64,000 nucleotides of DNA from assembly GCF_030410515.1 (NCBI RefSeq), contig NZ_JAUHHD010000002.1:227419-291418 (forward strand), in the 5' to 3' direction. Of this stretch, positions 54,806-63,683 are shown in pieces (position 1 is the first letter of the stretch; every line of letters begins with the position of its first letter). This DNA is from Arthrobacter sp. YD4. Its GTDB lineage: Bacteria; Actinomycetota; Actinomycetes; Actinomycetales; Micrococcaceae. The translations under genes were made by a program, and so were the position numbers. The notes beneath the pieces were generated by a model. It was not told the origin of the DNA. It was given only the letters and a program-made list of their open reading frames with translations, and made no database searches.

Positions 54806-55999
54806 ATGCATCAAAACCTTCGCCGAGGCCTGCTCGGCACCCTCTTCGCCGGCGGCCTGCTGGCCCTCGGAAGCACGGCCGCCTCAGCGGCCGACACGAC
54901 CACCACCGGCTCGGACGGACTCCTTTCCGGCACCCAGGTCACCGCGCCGATTTCGATTCCGGTCAATCTCGGGGCGACGTCCCTGGGACTGCTGGGCGAC
55001 TCCACCGCCACCACCGGCGGGCCCACCACCGGGGCCGCACCGGCGGCTCCCACCGGATCCACGCCCACTGGAGCAACCTCCACCACCGGGGCGGACGGAA
55101 TCCTCTCCGGCACCCAGGTCACCGCACCGGTCACGGTCCCGATCAACCTCGGCGCCACCTCGGTGGGCGCACTGGGCGACTCCACCGCCACCAGCGGAAC
55201 CACCGCCGGTACCGCACCGGCCGGATCCACCTCCGCGGGTCCGACCACCACCGGGGCGGACGGAATCCTCTCCGGCACCCAGGTCACCGCACCAGTCACG
55301 GTCCCGATCAACCTCGGCGCCACCTCCGCGGGCGCACTGGGCGACTCCACCGCCACCACCGGCGGAACCACTACCGGGACCGCACCGGCCGGATCCACCT
55401 CCGCGGGTCCGACAACCACCGGGGCGGACGGAATCCTCTCCGGCACCCAGGTCACCGCGCTCATCAGCGCACCGATCAACCTCGGCGCCACCTCCGTGGG
55501 AGCACTGGGCGACGCCACCGCCACCACGGGTTCCGGCAGCACGGGCCAGGCAGCAGCGGGCCCCGCATCGGGTCCTGCAACGACGGGCGCGGGCGGCATT
55601 CTCTCCGGAACCCAGATCACCGCACCCATCAGCGCGCCGATCTCGCTCGGCGCCACTTCGGTGGGCGTCGGCGGCGGCTCTGCGGCCACAACGGGCAACC
55701 CGCCCACGGTCACCCCGCCGGTCGTGACTCCCCCGGTGGTTACCCCGCCGGTCGTCACACCGCCAGTGGTTACTCCCCCGGCGGCGGAGACGCCTGCCGC
55801 CGTCCAGCCCGGAAACCAGGGCGCCACCGGTACCTCGCAGGTCATCGTGTCCGCCGCCTCGGCGCCGTCAGGTGTCCCCGCCGGGGCCACCACGCTCGCC
55901 TACACCGGAGCCAACGCCAACGCACTATGGCTCGCGGGCCTGTTCCTCGGCGCGGGACTGCTGATGTTGCTCGGTATGCGGCTCAAGCGGTCGGCCTAA
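54806..55999 (+). CDS. Chaplin-like repeat protein with LAxTG sorting signal
   Basis: 397 residues. Signal peptide (LLGTLFAGGLLALGSTAASA, about 9-29). Five ~33-residue repeats start near residues 32, 93, 148, 205 and 259, each of the form DGILSGTQVTAPVTVPINLGATSVGALGD, separated by Thr/Gly/Ala linkers. The pattern resembles the Streptomyces chaplin domain (GVLSG...VPVNVPVNVCGN) but lacks its cysteines. Then a PPVVT repeat, LAYTGA (about 365-370), a membrane helix and a basic tail, the layout of class E sortase substrates. It should be covalently attached to the wall and exposed. CAGGAG precedes the ATG. Confidence 0.82.
   Translation: MHQNLRRGLLGTLFAGGLLALGSTAASAADTTTTGSDGLLSGTQVTAPISIPVNLGATSLGLLGDSTATTGGPTTGAAPAAPTGSTPTGATSTTGADGILSGTQVTAPVTVPINLGATSVGALGDSTATSGTTAGTAPAGSTSAGPTTTGADGILSGTQVTAPVTVPINLGATSAGALGDSTATTGGTTTGTAPAGSTSAGPTTTGADGILSGTQVTALISAPINLGATSVGALGDATATTGSGSTGQAAAGPASGPATTGAGGILSGTQITAPISAPISLGATSVGVGGGSAATTGNPPTVTPPVVTPPVVTPPVVTPPVVTPPAAETPAAVQPGNQGATGTSQVIVSAASAPSGVPAGATTLAYTGANANALWLAGLFLGAGLLMLLGMRLKRSA
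55086..55500 (+). repeat. ~165-bp tandem repeats within the chaplin-like gene
   Basis: Three closely similar copies of a ~100-bp core beginning ACCGGGGCGGACGGAATCC (about 55086, 55251, 55420), with diverged copies near 54901 and 55583. The three middle copies are nearly identical at DNA level, pointing to recent duplication. Confidence 0.85.
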
Positions 56000-56037
56000 G
56001 CAACGGCCCCAGTAAAGGACTAACCGTCCTGTGAGCT

Positions 56038-56067
56038 GTCCGGGGACGCCCCATGGCGTCCCCGGAC
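56038..56067. terminator. Hairpin after the chaplin-like gene
   Basis: Perfect 13-bp arms GTCCGGGGACGCC (56038-56050) and reverse complement (56055-56067), loop CCAT, no T-run. It separates the surface protein gene from the pur operon. Confidence 0.75.
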
Positions 56068-56131
56068 ATCCGCGCGCACAGGGCCAGCCAGGCTCCAGCG
56101 GTCACGAATACGCCCGGCGGAGCAGGCCCGG

Positions 56132-56268
56132 TAGAATAAGCGTGCAAGCTCGCGGAGCGCCCGAACCACGCCGTCCTGGAACATTCCTGTTTCATCACAG
56201 CGGGACCGGCGTGAGACGGCACCACTCCGCTGCGCCCTTACCCAACGCTCACGCACAGGAGTTGCCGG
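56132..56268 (+). promoter_or_regulatory. purS promoter and ~125-base leader
   Basis: TAGAAT (56132-56137) is a good -10 box. It would give a leader of about 125 bases before the purS ATG, ending in CAGGAG. I see no purine-riboswitch core in it. Confidence 0.5.
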
Positions 56269-56520
56269 ATGCCCCGGATCGTTGTCGACGTCATGCCCAA
56301 GCCCGAGATTCTGGACCCGCAGGGGAAGGCGATCGTCGGAGCGCTGCCCCGCCTCGGATTCACCGCCTTCAGCGGCGTCCGCCAGGGCAAGCGTTTCGAA
56401 CTCACCGTCGACGGCGAGGTGACCGAGGAGATCCTGGCCCAGGCCCGGAACGCCGCGGAGACCCTGCTCTCCAACCCGGTGATCGAGGATGTCGTCAACG
56501 TCGAGGTCGTCGAGGCCTGA
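56269..56520 (+). CDS. purS: Phosphoribosylformylglycinamidine synthase subunit PurS
   Basis: 83 residues, normal for Pur[28 protein letters not shown] and [38 protein letters not shown] match the small structural subunit that joins PurQ and PurL in the FGAM synthase complex. ATG follows CAGGAG with a short spacer. It is one base upstream of purQ; the three genes form the standard Gram-positive purSQL operon. Confidence 0.97.
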   Translation: MPRIVVDVMPKPEILDPQGKAIVGALPRLGFTAFSGVRQGKRFELTVDGEVTEEILAQARNAAETLLSNPVIEDVVNVEVVEA

Positions 56521-56521
56521 A

Positions 56522-57280
56522 ATGACTGAACAACCCCTGATCGGCGAGGCCGTCGCGATCGCCGCCGAGCCCCGGCTCGCTGGCGCAAGGATCGGCGTCG
56601 TCACCTTCCCCGGCACCCTCGATGACCGCGACGCCGCCCGCGCCGTCCGGCTGGCCGGCGCCACCCCCGTGGCCCTCTGGCACGCGGACACCACCCTGGC
56701 CGACGTCGACGCCGTCGTGATCCCCGGCGGTTTCTCCTACGGTGATTACCTGCGCGCCGGCGCGATCGCCCGGTTCGCCCCGCTCATGTCGAAGATCATC
56801 GACGCCGCCAACTCCGAGGCCCGCCTGCCGGTCCTGGGCATCTGCAACGGCTTCCAGATCCTCACCGAGTCGCACCTTTTGCCCGGCTCCATGATCAAGA
56901 ACGACCACCTGAAGTTCCTCTGCCGCGACCAGGTCCTCCGCGTGGAGAACACCGCCACGGCGTGGACCGGCGACTACACCGCCGGCCAGGAAATCACCGT
57001 TCCGCTGAAGAACCAGGACGGCCAGTACATCGCGGACGAGAAGACCCTCGACGCGTTGGAAGCCGAGAACCGCGTGGTGTTCCGCTACGTCGGCTGGAAC
57101 CCGAACGGCTCCCGCCGCGACATCGCCGGCATCACCAACGAGGCGGGCAACGTGGTGGGCCTCATGCCGCACCCCGAGCACGCCATCGAGGCGGGCTTCG
57201 GTCCGGAGAACGGCTCCGGCACCGAGGGCCTGGGCTTTTTCACCTCTGTCCTGAACAAGATCGTGGGAGACAACAAATGA
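56522..57280 (+). CDS. purQ: FGAM synthase glutaminase subunit PurQ
   Basis: 252 residues, class I glutamine amidotransferase. [34 protein letters not shown] with the nucleophilic Cys, and MPHPEHAIE with the His/Glu pair are present. It releases ammonia from glutamine for PurL. About 20 residues of N-terminal extension precede [14 protein letters not shown]; an internal start is possible but the ATG at 56522, one base after purS, fits coupling. It overlaps purL by ATGA. Confidence 0.97.
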   Translation: MTEQPLIGEAVAIAAEPRLAGARIGVVTFPGTLDDRDAARAVRLAGATPVALWHADTTLADVDAVVIPGGFSYGDYLRAGAIARFAPLMSKIIDAANSEARLPVLGICNGFQILTESHLLPGSMIKNDHLKFLCRDQVLRVENTATAWTGDYTAGQEITVPLKNQDGQYIADEKTLDALEAENRVVFRYVGWNPNGSRRDIAGITNEAGNVVGLMPHPEHAIEAGFGPENGSGTEGLGFFTSVLNKIVGDNK

Positions 57281-59610
57281 CCGAGACCCCCGCCGTGGCC
57301 AAGCCCGCGGAGTCCGGCAAGAAGTTCAACATCGACACGGTGGAGAACGCGGCCAGGACCCCGGACACCGAGCTGCCCTGGGCCGAGCTGGGCCTGAAGC
57401 AGAACGAGTTCGACGAGGTTGTCAAGGTCCTCGGCCGCCGCCCCACCGGCGCCGAGCTGGCCATGTACTCCGTCATGTGGAGCGAGCACTGCTCCTACAA
57501 GTCCTCCAAGAACCACCTGCGCCAGTTCGGCGAGAAGGTCACCGAGGAGATGAAGAAGGACATGCTAGTGGGCATCGGCGAGAACGCCGGTGTCACCAAC
57601 CTCGGCGACGGCTGGGCCGTGACCTTCAAGATCGAGTCGCACAACTCGCCCTCCTTCGTGGAGCCTTACCAGGGCGCCGCGACCGGCATCGGCGGGATCG
57701 TCCGCGACATCATCTCGATGGGCGCCCGCCCCGTGGCCGTCATGGACCCGCTGCGCTTCGGCGCGATCGACCACCCGGACACCGCCCGCGTCATGCACGG
57801 CGCCGTGGCCGGCATCGGCGGCTACGGTAACTCCCTGGGCCTGCCGAACATCGGCGGGGAGATGGTCTTCGACTCCGTTTACCAGGGCAACCCGCTGGTC
57901 AACGCCCTCGCCGTCGGCGTCATGCGGCATGAGGACATCCGCCTCGCCAACGCCTCCGGCAAGGGCAACAAGGTTGTCCTGTTCGGTGCCCGCACCGGCG
58001 GCGACGGAATCGGCGGCGCGTCCGTGCTGGCGTCCGAGTCCTTCGACGACACCAAGCCCTCCAAGCGTCCGGCCGTGCAGGTGGGCGACCCGTTCGCGGA
58101 GAAGGTCCTGATCGAGTGCTGCCTGGAGCTCTTCAAGGGTTCCCTGGTGGAGGGCATCCAAGACCTCGGCGCTGCGGGCATCTCCTGCGCCACCTCCGAA
58201 CTGGCGTCCAACGGCGACGGCGGCATGCAGGTCGAGCTGACCTCCGTGCTGCTGCGCGACCCCACCCTGACCCCGGGCGAAATCCTGATGTCCGAGTCGC
58301 AGGAACGCATGATGGCCGTGGTCACCCCCGAGAACGTCGAGGCGTTCGAGGCCGTGATGGACAAGTGGGCCGTGGAGTACTCCTGGCTGGGCGAGGTGAC
58401 CGACACCGGCCGCCTGATCATCACCTGGGACGGCGAAGTGATCGTCGACGTCGACCCGCGCACCGTCGCCCACGACGGCCCGGTCTACGACCGCCCCTAC
58501 GCCCGTCCCGAGTGGCAGGACTCCGTCCAGGCGGATGCCTTCACCGGCTCCGTGCAGGACGCCGGCCGCCCGGCCGCCCCGTCCGAGCTCGCTGCGGCCG
58601 TCACCGAGCTGGTGGCCTCGCCGAACATGTGCAGCAAGGCCTGGATCACCAACCAGTACGACCGGTACGTCGGCGGCAACACCGCCATGGCGTTCCCGGA
58701 CGACGCCGGCGTGGTCCGGGTGGACGAGGAGACCGGCCTGGGCGTGGCCCTGGCCACCGACGCCAACGGCCGCTACACCTACCTGGACCCGTACCAGGGC
58801 GCGCAGCTGGCCCTGGCCGAGGCGTACCGCAACGTGGCCACCTCCGGCGCCATCCCGATGGCCGTCAGCGACTGCCTGAACTTCGGTTCCCCCGAGGACC
58901 CGGACGTCATGTGGCAGCTCGCCGAAGCCATCCGCGGCCTCTCCGACGCCTGCATGGAGCTCGGCATCCCGGTCACCGGCGGCAACGTCTCGCTCTACAA
59001 CCAGACCGGCACCACCCCCATCCACCCCTCCCCCGTGGTGGCGGTGCTGGGCAAGCTCGACGACGTCGCCCGCCGCACGCCGTCGGGCTGGCGTGAGGAC
59101 GGCCAGGCGATCTACCTCCTCGGCACCACCGGTTCCGAACTGGACGGGTCCGAATGGGCCAACATGCGCGGCCACCTGGGCGGCCGGCCGCCGAAGGTTG
59201 ACCTCGCCGCCGAGCGCGAGCTGGGCCAGATCCTGATCAACGCCTCCCGCGACGGCATGGTGGACTCCGCCCACGACGTCTCCGAGGGCGGCCTCGCCGC
59301 GGCCCTGGTGGAATCCTCGCTGCGCTACGGCGTCGGCGCCCGGATCTCGCTGCAGGACGTCATGGACCGCGACGGCGTGGACCTCTTCACCGCGCTGTTC
59401 TCCGAGTCGCAGGCGCGCGCCGTCGTGGCCGTGCCCCGCTCGGAGGAGATCCGCTTCAAGGACATGTGCACCGCCCGCGGCTTCGCGCACGTCCGGATCG
59501 GCGTCGTCGACGCCGAGGGCGGCACGCTGGAGATCAACGGCGTGGACACCCTGAGCCTGGACGCGCTCCGCGAGGCGCACGAGGGGACACTGCCGAAGTA
59601 CTTCGGCTGA
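57277..59610 (+). CDS. purL: FGAM synthase ATPase subunit PurL
   Basis: 777 residues, the short (small-type) Pur[68 protein letters not shown] and a second AIRS-like half with [10 protein letters not shown] are visible. It converts FGAR plus ammonia and ATP to FGAM, the fourth step of purine synthesis, in complex with PurS and PurQ. The start overlaps purQ. A strong terminator 18 bases after the stop ends the operon. Confidence 0.97.
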   Translation: MTETPAVAKPAESGKKFNIDTVENAARTPDTELPWAELGLKQNEFDEVVKVLGRRPTGAELAMYSVMWSEHCSYKSSKNHLRQFGEKVTEEMKKDMLVGIGENAGVTNLGDGWAVTFKIESHNSPSFVEPYQGAATGIGGIVRDIISMGARPVAVMDPLRFGAIDHPDTARVMHGAVAGIGGYGNSLGLPNIGGEMVFDSVYQGNPLVNALAVGVMRHEDIRLANASGKGNKVVLFGARTGGDGIGGASVLASESFDDTKPSKRPAVQVGDPFAEKVLIECCLELFKGSLVEGIQDLGAAGISCATSELASNGDGGMQVELTSVLLRDPTLTPGEILMSESQERMMAVVTPENVEAFEAVMDKWAVEYSWLGEVTDTGRLIITWDGEVIVDVDPRTVAHDGPVYDRPYARPEWQDSVQADAFTGSVQDAGRPAAPSELAAAVTELVASPNMCSKAWITNQYDRYVGGNTAMAFPDDAGVVRVDEETGLGVALATDANGRYTYLDPYQGAQLALAEAYRNVATSGAIPMAVSDCLNFGSPEDPDVMWQLAEAIRGLSDACMELGIPVTGGNVSLYNQTGTTPIHPSPVVAVLGKLDDVARRTPSGWREDGQAIYLLGTTGSELDGSEWANMRGHLGGRPPKVDLAAERELGQILINASRDGMVDSAHDVSEGGLAAALVESSLRYGVGARISLQDVMDRDGVDLFTALFSESQARAVVAVPRSEEIRFKDMCTARGFAHVRIGVVDAEGGTLEINGVDTLSLDALREAHEGTLPKYFG

Positions 59611-59627
59611 CGCTCACCCACCGCCTG

Positions 59628-59670
59628 AACTGAACGGCCGCCCCTCCACTGGAGGGGCGGCCGTTCAGTT
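59628..59670. terminator. Terminator of the purSQL operon
   Basis: An almost perfect ~20-bp stem (arm 59628-59647 begins AACTGAACGG; arm 59651-59670) with loop ACT. It lies between convergent purL and the penicillin-binding protein gene, so it can act both ways. Confidence 0.88.
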
Positions 59671-59703
59671 AAACGCTGCCTCCGGTCAGGCGGCGTCCGG
59701 CGC

Positions 59704-61812
59704 TCAGCGGGTCATCGACGCCGGGGGCGTGGCGAACTTTTCGCCGGGGTAGCGCTGGGCCGCGGCGTCCATCAGCCGGCCCCACTGGCCGCCGGCGATG
59801 TCCGCGCCGTCCACGCCCACGTAGTAGCGGCCGTTGATGGTGATGTCCTGGTTCACCCAGCGCGGCCCGATGCCCTGGTAGCTGCCGAACCAGGAGGCCG
59901 TGGCGATCCCGGAGGTGCCGCCCACGGTCCAGGTCATGGTGTTGCCGTCCGTGGTGCCGGTCTTGGCGAAGATGTCCGTGGCCTTGGAAACCGGGATGTT
60001 GTAGCCGGAGCCCCGGGTCAGCACGTTCTTCAGCGCGTAGGTCACCCCGGCCGCGACGTCAGGATCGATGGCCTGCTGGCAGTGCGCGTCCGGGACCGGG
60101 TAGGCCTTGCCGTGCGGGCCGGTCACCGATTCGAGGGCGATCGGGTCGCAGTGCTTGCCGCCGGCGGCGAACGTGGCGTAGGCGTCGGCCATGGTCAGCG
60201 GGGCGACGTCCTGGGTGCCGATCAGGCTGGCGATGCTGGAAACGTCGTAGGGCTTGTTGGTGTGTCCGTCGGCGACGCCGGCCGCCGTCGCCATTTTCTG
60301 GATGTTGCAGAAGTCCAGCTGCGCGGCGGACTGGAAGGTGATGGTGTTGATCGACTGGTAGAGGCCCTGGAGGACGCTCATCCTGACGTAGTGGTTCGCG
60401 TCGTCGTTGGGCAGGAGCTGCGTCCCTGCCGCCGGGTCATAGGATCCGGTGGTGCGGCCGCAGGAGTTCTGCCAGGGGTAGCCGGGCCGGTAGAGGCGCA
60501 CCGCGCCGTCCAGGACAGTGCCCATGGACTTGCCGGCGCGCAGCCACTCGGCGAAGACGAACGGCTTCATGGTGGAGCCGATCTGGAAGCCGCCGGCGCC
60601 ATCGAGGGGCTGGCCGTTGGCGTCCCGTTCGGGCAGCGCGAAGTTGCCGGTGTAGTTGCCCGGACCCGCCGTGGGGTTGTAGTTGGTGTTCTGCGCCATG
60701 GTCAGCACCTTGCCGGTGCCGGGCTGGACGCTGACCAGGGACGCCCCGCGCTGCAGCGGGTCGGTGGCGGACATGGAGGCGTTGACCTGGTCCTGGGCCA
60801 CCTTTTGCAGCGCCGGGTCCAGGGTGGTGCGGATGGTCAGTCCGCCCAGGTAGAGCAGCTTCTTCCGGGCGTCCTCGTCGGGCCCGAAGGCCGGGTCGTT
60901 GAGGATCAGCCGCTGGACGTAGTCGCAGAAGTAGGGCGCGGAGACGGCACCGGCGCAGCCCTGGCTGGCCGGGTGGACGTTGAGGCCGATCGGTGCCTGC
61001 ACCGCCGCGTCGTGGTCGGCCTGGCTGATCTTGCCCTGCTGGAGCATCTTGTCGAGGACCTCGTTGCGGCGGGACACCACGTGGTCCGGCTGGGTGAGCG
61101 GGTCGTAGTAGACCGGGCTGTTGACGACGCCGGCCAGCGCCGCCGCCTGCGGCAGGGTCAGTTGCGCGGCGCTGACGTTGAAGTATTCGTGGGCGGCGGC
61201 GTCGATCCCGTAGGCGCCGTTGCCGAAGTAGACCACGTTGAGGTAGCCCTGCAGAATCTGGTCCTTGGAGTAGGTCTTCTCCAGGGCGATCGCGAGCTTC
61301 ATCTCCCGCAGCTTGTCCCCCACCGTCTTGGCGTAGCCGAGCTTGACGTCCTCGCTTTTCCCCTGCGCCACGAGGGATTCGATGATCATGTTGTTGACGT
61401 ACTGCTGGGTGAGGGTGGACGCTCCTTGGCGGCCACCCTGCGCGGTGGCGACGAGGGCGCGCAGGATGCCGGTGGTGTCGATGCCGCCGTGCTGATAGAA
61501 ACGGGCGTCCTCGATGGCGACGATGCCGTCCTTGATGAAGGGGGACATCTTGTCCAGGCTGACCGGCGCCCGGTTCTCCGCGTAGAAGGAGGCGATGACG
61601 GAACCGTCGTTGGCCAGGACGGTGGAGGTGGCCGGCGGGGCGTTGAGGTTCAAGTCATCGGGGAGCTTGTCGAACATGCCGATCGAGTCGCTGACCACCG
61701 CGCCCGCCATGGCGGTGGCGGGGATAAAGAGACCGGCCACCAGCACGCCGCACACGGTCCCGGCCGCGATGAAGGCCAGTACCGCGCGCCAGAGGGATCG
61801 CCTAGCGGGCAT
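59704..61812 (-). CDS. Class A penicillin-binding protein (transglycosylase/transpeptidase)
   Basis: 702 residues. One N-terminal membrane helix (about 9-38). The GT51 domain has IVAIEDARFYQHGGID (about 100), GASTLTQQYVNN and the ILQGYLNVVYFGNGAYG motif. The transpeptidase domain has the nucleophile in GSTMKPF (about 410), SIN and KTGTTDG (about 611). It polymerises and cross-links peptidoglycan outside the membrane. No PASTA domains. The ATG overlaps the end of lgt by 11 bases, so the two are co-transcribed. Confidence 0.95.
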   Translation of the reverse strand: MPARRSLWRAVLAFIAAGTVCGVLVAGLFIPATAMAGAVVSDSIGMFDKLPDDLNLNAPPATSTVLANDGSVIASFYAENRAPVSLDKMSPFIKDGIVAIEDARFYQHGGIDTTGILRALVATAQGGRQGASTLTQQYVNNMIIESLVAQGKSEDVKLGYAKTVGDKLREMKLAIALEKTYSKDQILQGYLNVVYFGNGAYGIDAAAHEYFNVSAAQLTLPQAAALAGVVNSPVYYDPLTQPDHVVSRRNEVLDKMLQQGKISQADHDAAVQAPIGLNVHPASQGCAGAVSAPYFCDYVQRLILNDPAFGPDEDARKKLLYLGGLTIRTTLDPALQKVAQDQVNASMSATDPLQRGASLVSVQPGTGKVLTMAQNTNYNPTAGPGNYTGNFALPERDANGQPLDGAGGFQIGSTMKPFVFAEWLRAGKSMGTVLDGAVRLYRPGYPWQNSCGRTTGSYDPAAGTQLLPNDDANHYVRMSVLQGLYQSINTITFQSAAQLDFCNIQKMATAAGVADGHTNKPYDVSSIASLIGTQDVAPLTMADAYATFAAGGKHCDPIALESVTGPHGKAYPVPDAHCQQAIDPDVAAGVTYALKNVLTRGSGYNIPVSKATDIFAKTGTTDGNTMTWTVGGTSGIATASWFGSYQGIGPRWVNQDITINGRYYVGVDGADIAGGQWGRLMDAAAQRYPGEKFATPPASMTR

Positions 61813-62719
61813 CGGGATGTTCCCGGGTCGCGGGGGCGTCGGCGGCGGGAGGCTCGTCCCCGCCGTCGGGCGCGGCGCCCGGGATCGCCACCGAACGCTT
61901 CCGGCGGAAGGTCAGCAGGAAGCCCGCCGCTCCGCCCAGGAAGATCAGCGCGGCCACCCAGGTGTTGACCCGGAGCCCCAGGATCAGGTTGGCGTAGTCC
62001 GAGCGCATCAGTTCGAAGGCGAAGCGGCCCGCCGTGTACCCGGCGACGTATAGGGCGAACACGCTGCCGGCACCGAGCTTGAACCGCCGGTCCAGAAAGA
62101 GGATGAGGAGAGCCACGGCGACGCACCAGAGCGACTCGTACAGGAAGGTCGGCTGGAAGTAGCCCAGGACCACGACGGCGCCGGAGGGATCGGTGACCGC
62201 GTTTCCGGCGGCGTCCATCTGGTGGATCTGCAGCTTCCACGGCAGGGTGGTGGGGTCGCCGTAGAGCTCGTTGTTGAACCAGTTGCCCCAGCGGCCGAGG
62301 GCCTGGGCAAAGAGCACCCCGGGCGCCACGGAATCCAGGAAGGCCACGAAGGACACCCCGGCCCGGCGGCAGCCGATCCAGGCGCCCACGCAGCCGAGCG
62401 CGATCGCTCCCCAGATGCCTAGCCCGCCATCCCAGATGGCAAAAGCATTCCAGGGGTTCCGGCCGGGCAGGAAATACAGCTCCGGGTCCGTGATGACGTG
62501 GTAGATCCGGCCGCCGATGATCCCGGCCGGGACCGCCCAGACGCAGATGTCCAGGACCTGGCCTGGCAGGCCGCCGCGGGCGATCCAGCGGCGGGACCCC
62601 AGCCAGATGGCCACCGCGATGCCGGCCAGGATGCAGAGGGCATAGAAGTGGATGGTCAGCGGTCCCACGTGGAAGGCGCTGACGGTCGGGGACGGAAAAA
62701 ACGAATCTCCGGCGGTCAT
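61802..62719 (-). CDS. lgt: Prolipoprotein diacylglyceryl transferase
   Basis: 305 residues with seven predicted membrane helices. The signature GRWGNWFNNELYG (about 140-152), HFYALCILAGIAVAIWLG at the N-terminus, and YESLWCVAVALLILF match Lgt. It adds diacylglycerol from phosphatidylglycerol to the lipobox cysteine of prolipoproteins such as the SSI-like lipoprotein here. The tail after ~residue 280 is a polar Ala/Pro/Asp extension common in actinobacteria. The ATG lies 89 bases from the divergent MarR gene. Confidence 0.96.
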   Translation of the reverse strand: MTAGDSFFPSPTVSAFHVGPLTIHFYALCILAGIAVAIWLGSRRWIARGGLPGQVLDICVWAVPAGIIGGRIYHVITDPELYFLPGRNPWNAFAIWDGGLGIWGAIALGCVGAWIGCRRAGVSFVAFLDSVAPGVLFAQALGRWGNWFNNELYGDPTTLPWKLQIHQMDAAGNAVTDPSGAVVVLGYFQPTFLYESLWCVAVALLILFLDRRFKLGAGSVFALYVAGYTAGRFAFELMRSDYANLILGLRVNTWVAALIFLGGAAGFLLTFRRKRSVAIPGAAPDGGDEPPAADAPATREHPDAR

Positions 62720-62756
62720 GGCGGTCCTGTCTAAGAAGTGCGCGGCACGGTAATTG

Positions 62757-62771
62757 GTTCTGCCACAGAAC
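62757..62771. promoter_or_regulatory. Candidate MarR operator between lgt and marR
   Basis: GTTCTG (62757-62762) and CAGAAC (62766-62771) form an inverted repeat in the 89-base divergent gap. It is close to a minus-strand TAGAAT -10 (62772-62777 region) for lgt. Possible MarR binding site; unproven. Confidence 0.4.
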
Positions 62772-62808
62772 TATTCTAGGTCTGACTGTATCCGGCTAAA
62801 CTGGGCGG

Positions 62809-63330
62809 ATGATGAGGGCCGTGGAATCCGCACCGGAGGCAGCGGCCCGCCGGGACTCCGGCGCGTGGTCCCTGACCGGCGTGATCACCCGCCTGCGCAG
62901 GGTGCTGCGCTCCAGCGTGCGGCAGGAGTTTCCCTGGGAGGCGCTGCCGATGGCACAGGTGGAGGTCCTGCAGCGGCTGGCCGAGGAACCGGGAATCGGC
63001 GTGAGCGGGCTGGCTTCGCGGCAGCGGCTGGCCGTCAACACGGTGAGCAACCTGGTCCAGCAGATGGTGGTGTCGGGGCTGGTGGAGCGGCTGACCCGGC
63101 CGGGTGACCGGCGTTCGGTGACGCTGACCCTTACCGAGCGGGGCGCCGCGGTCCTCGCCGCCTGGCAGGACGCCAATGACCGCCGCCTGGGCGACGCCCT
63201 CCGGCGGCTGCCCGATTCCTCGCAGCAGGCCATCGAGGATGCACTTCCGGCACTGGCCGCCCTGGCCGCCCTGCTGGAGGCGGACGACCAGGATCCCAAC
63301 GGCGGCGGCCCGACGTCCCGGGACGCCTGA
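62809..63330 (+). CDS. MarR-family transcriptional regulator
   Basis: 173 residues. VITRLRRVLRSSVRQEFPWEALPMAQVEVLQRLAEEPGIGVSGLASRQRLAVNTVSNLVQQMVVSGLVERLTRPGDRRSVTLTLTERG is a complete MarR winged-helix domain with the wing at DRRSV. No sensor cysteine is obvious. TAAACT ends six bases before the ATG, suggesting a leaderless mRNA. Divergent from lgt; whether it controls lgt is unknown. Confidence 0.92.
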   Translation: MMRAVESAPEAAARRDSGAWSLTGVITRLRRVLRSSVRQEFPWEALPMAQVEVLQRLAEEPGIGVSGLASRQRLAVNTVSNLVQQMVVSGLVERLTRPGDRRSVTLTLTERGAAVLAAWQDANDRRLGDALRRLPDSSQQAIEDALPALAALAALLEADDQDPNGGGPTSRDA

Positions 63331-63368
63331 CCTCGCGTAGCCCCGCGCCCTGAGGCCGTGCGCCGGGC

Positions 63369-63662
63369 CTAGTCGTCGCTGCGGAGTTCGCGCTGGCGGG
63401 CGCTGAGGAGTTCGACCTCCGGCCGGGCCGCGACGAAGCGTTCGACGGCGGCCAGCACCTCGATGAGGTGGGCGCGGTCCGCGGCGACCAGTCCGGCGCC
63501 CACCAGGGCCCTGCGGTACTGGTCCTGGTATCCGGCCTCCGTGACGGAGATGTCGAAGCGCCGCTTCAGCTCCGCCAGTAGCGGCCGGACCACGGACCGT
63601 TTTTCCTTCAGGCTGTGCACGTCGCCCAGCAGAAGGTCGAACTCAATCCAGCCGATCCACAT
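63369..63662 (-). CDS. DUF503 (YlxP-like) protein
   Basis: 97 residues, ferredoxin-like. MWIGWIEFDLLLGDVHSLKEKRSVVRPLLAELKRRFDISVTEAGYQDQYRRALVGAGLVA is the DUF503 pattern. In many Gram-positives this gene lies beside rbfA and infB and is linked to ribosome maturation, but here it stands apart from them. It follows the monooxygenase gene by 21 bases on the same strand and is probably co-transcribed. Confidence 0.92.
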   Translation of the reverse strand: MWIGWIEFDLLLGDVHSLKEKRSVVRPLLAELKRRFDISVTEAGYQDQYRRALVGAGLVAADRAHLIEVLAAVERFVAARPEVELLSARQRELRSDD

Positions 63663-63683
63663 GGCCCCAGCGTAGCGGCCGGG

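Noticed and set aside
57565-59580. 671-residue open frame opposite purL
   Set aside because: Antisense shadow of a certain housekeeping gene; His/Val/Gly-rich with no motif.
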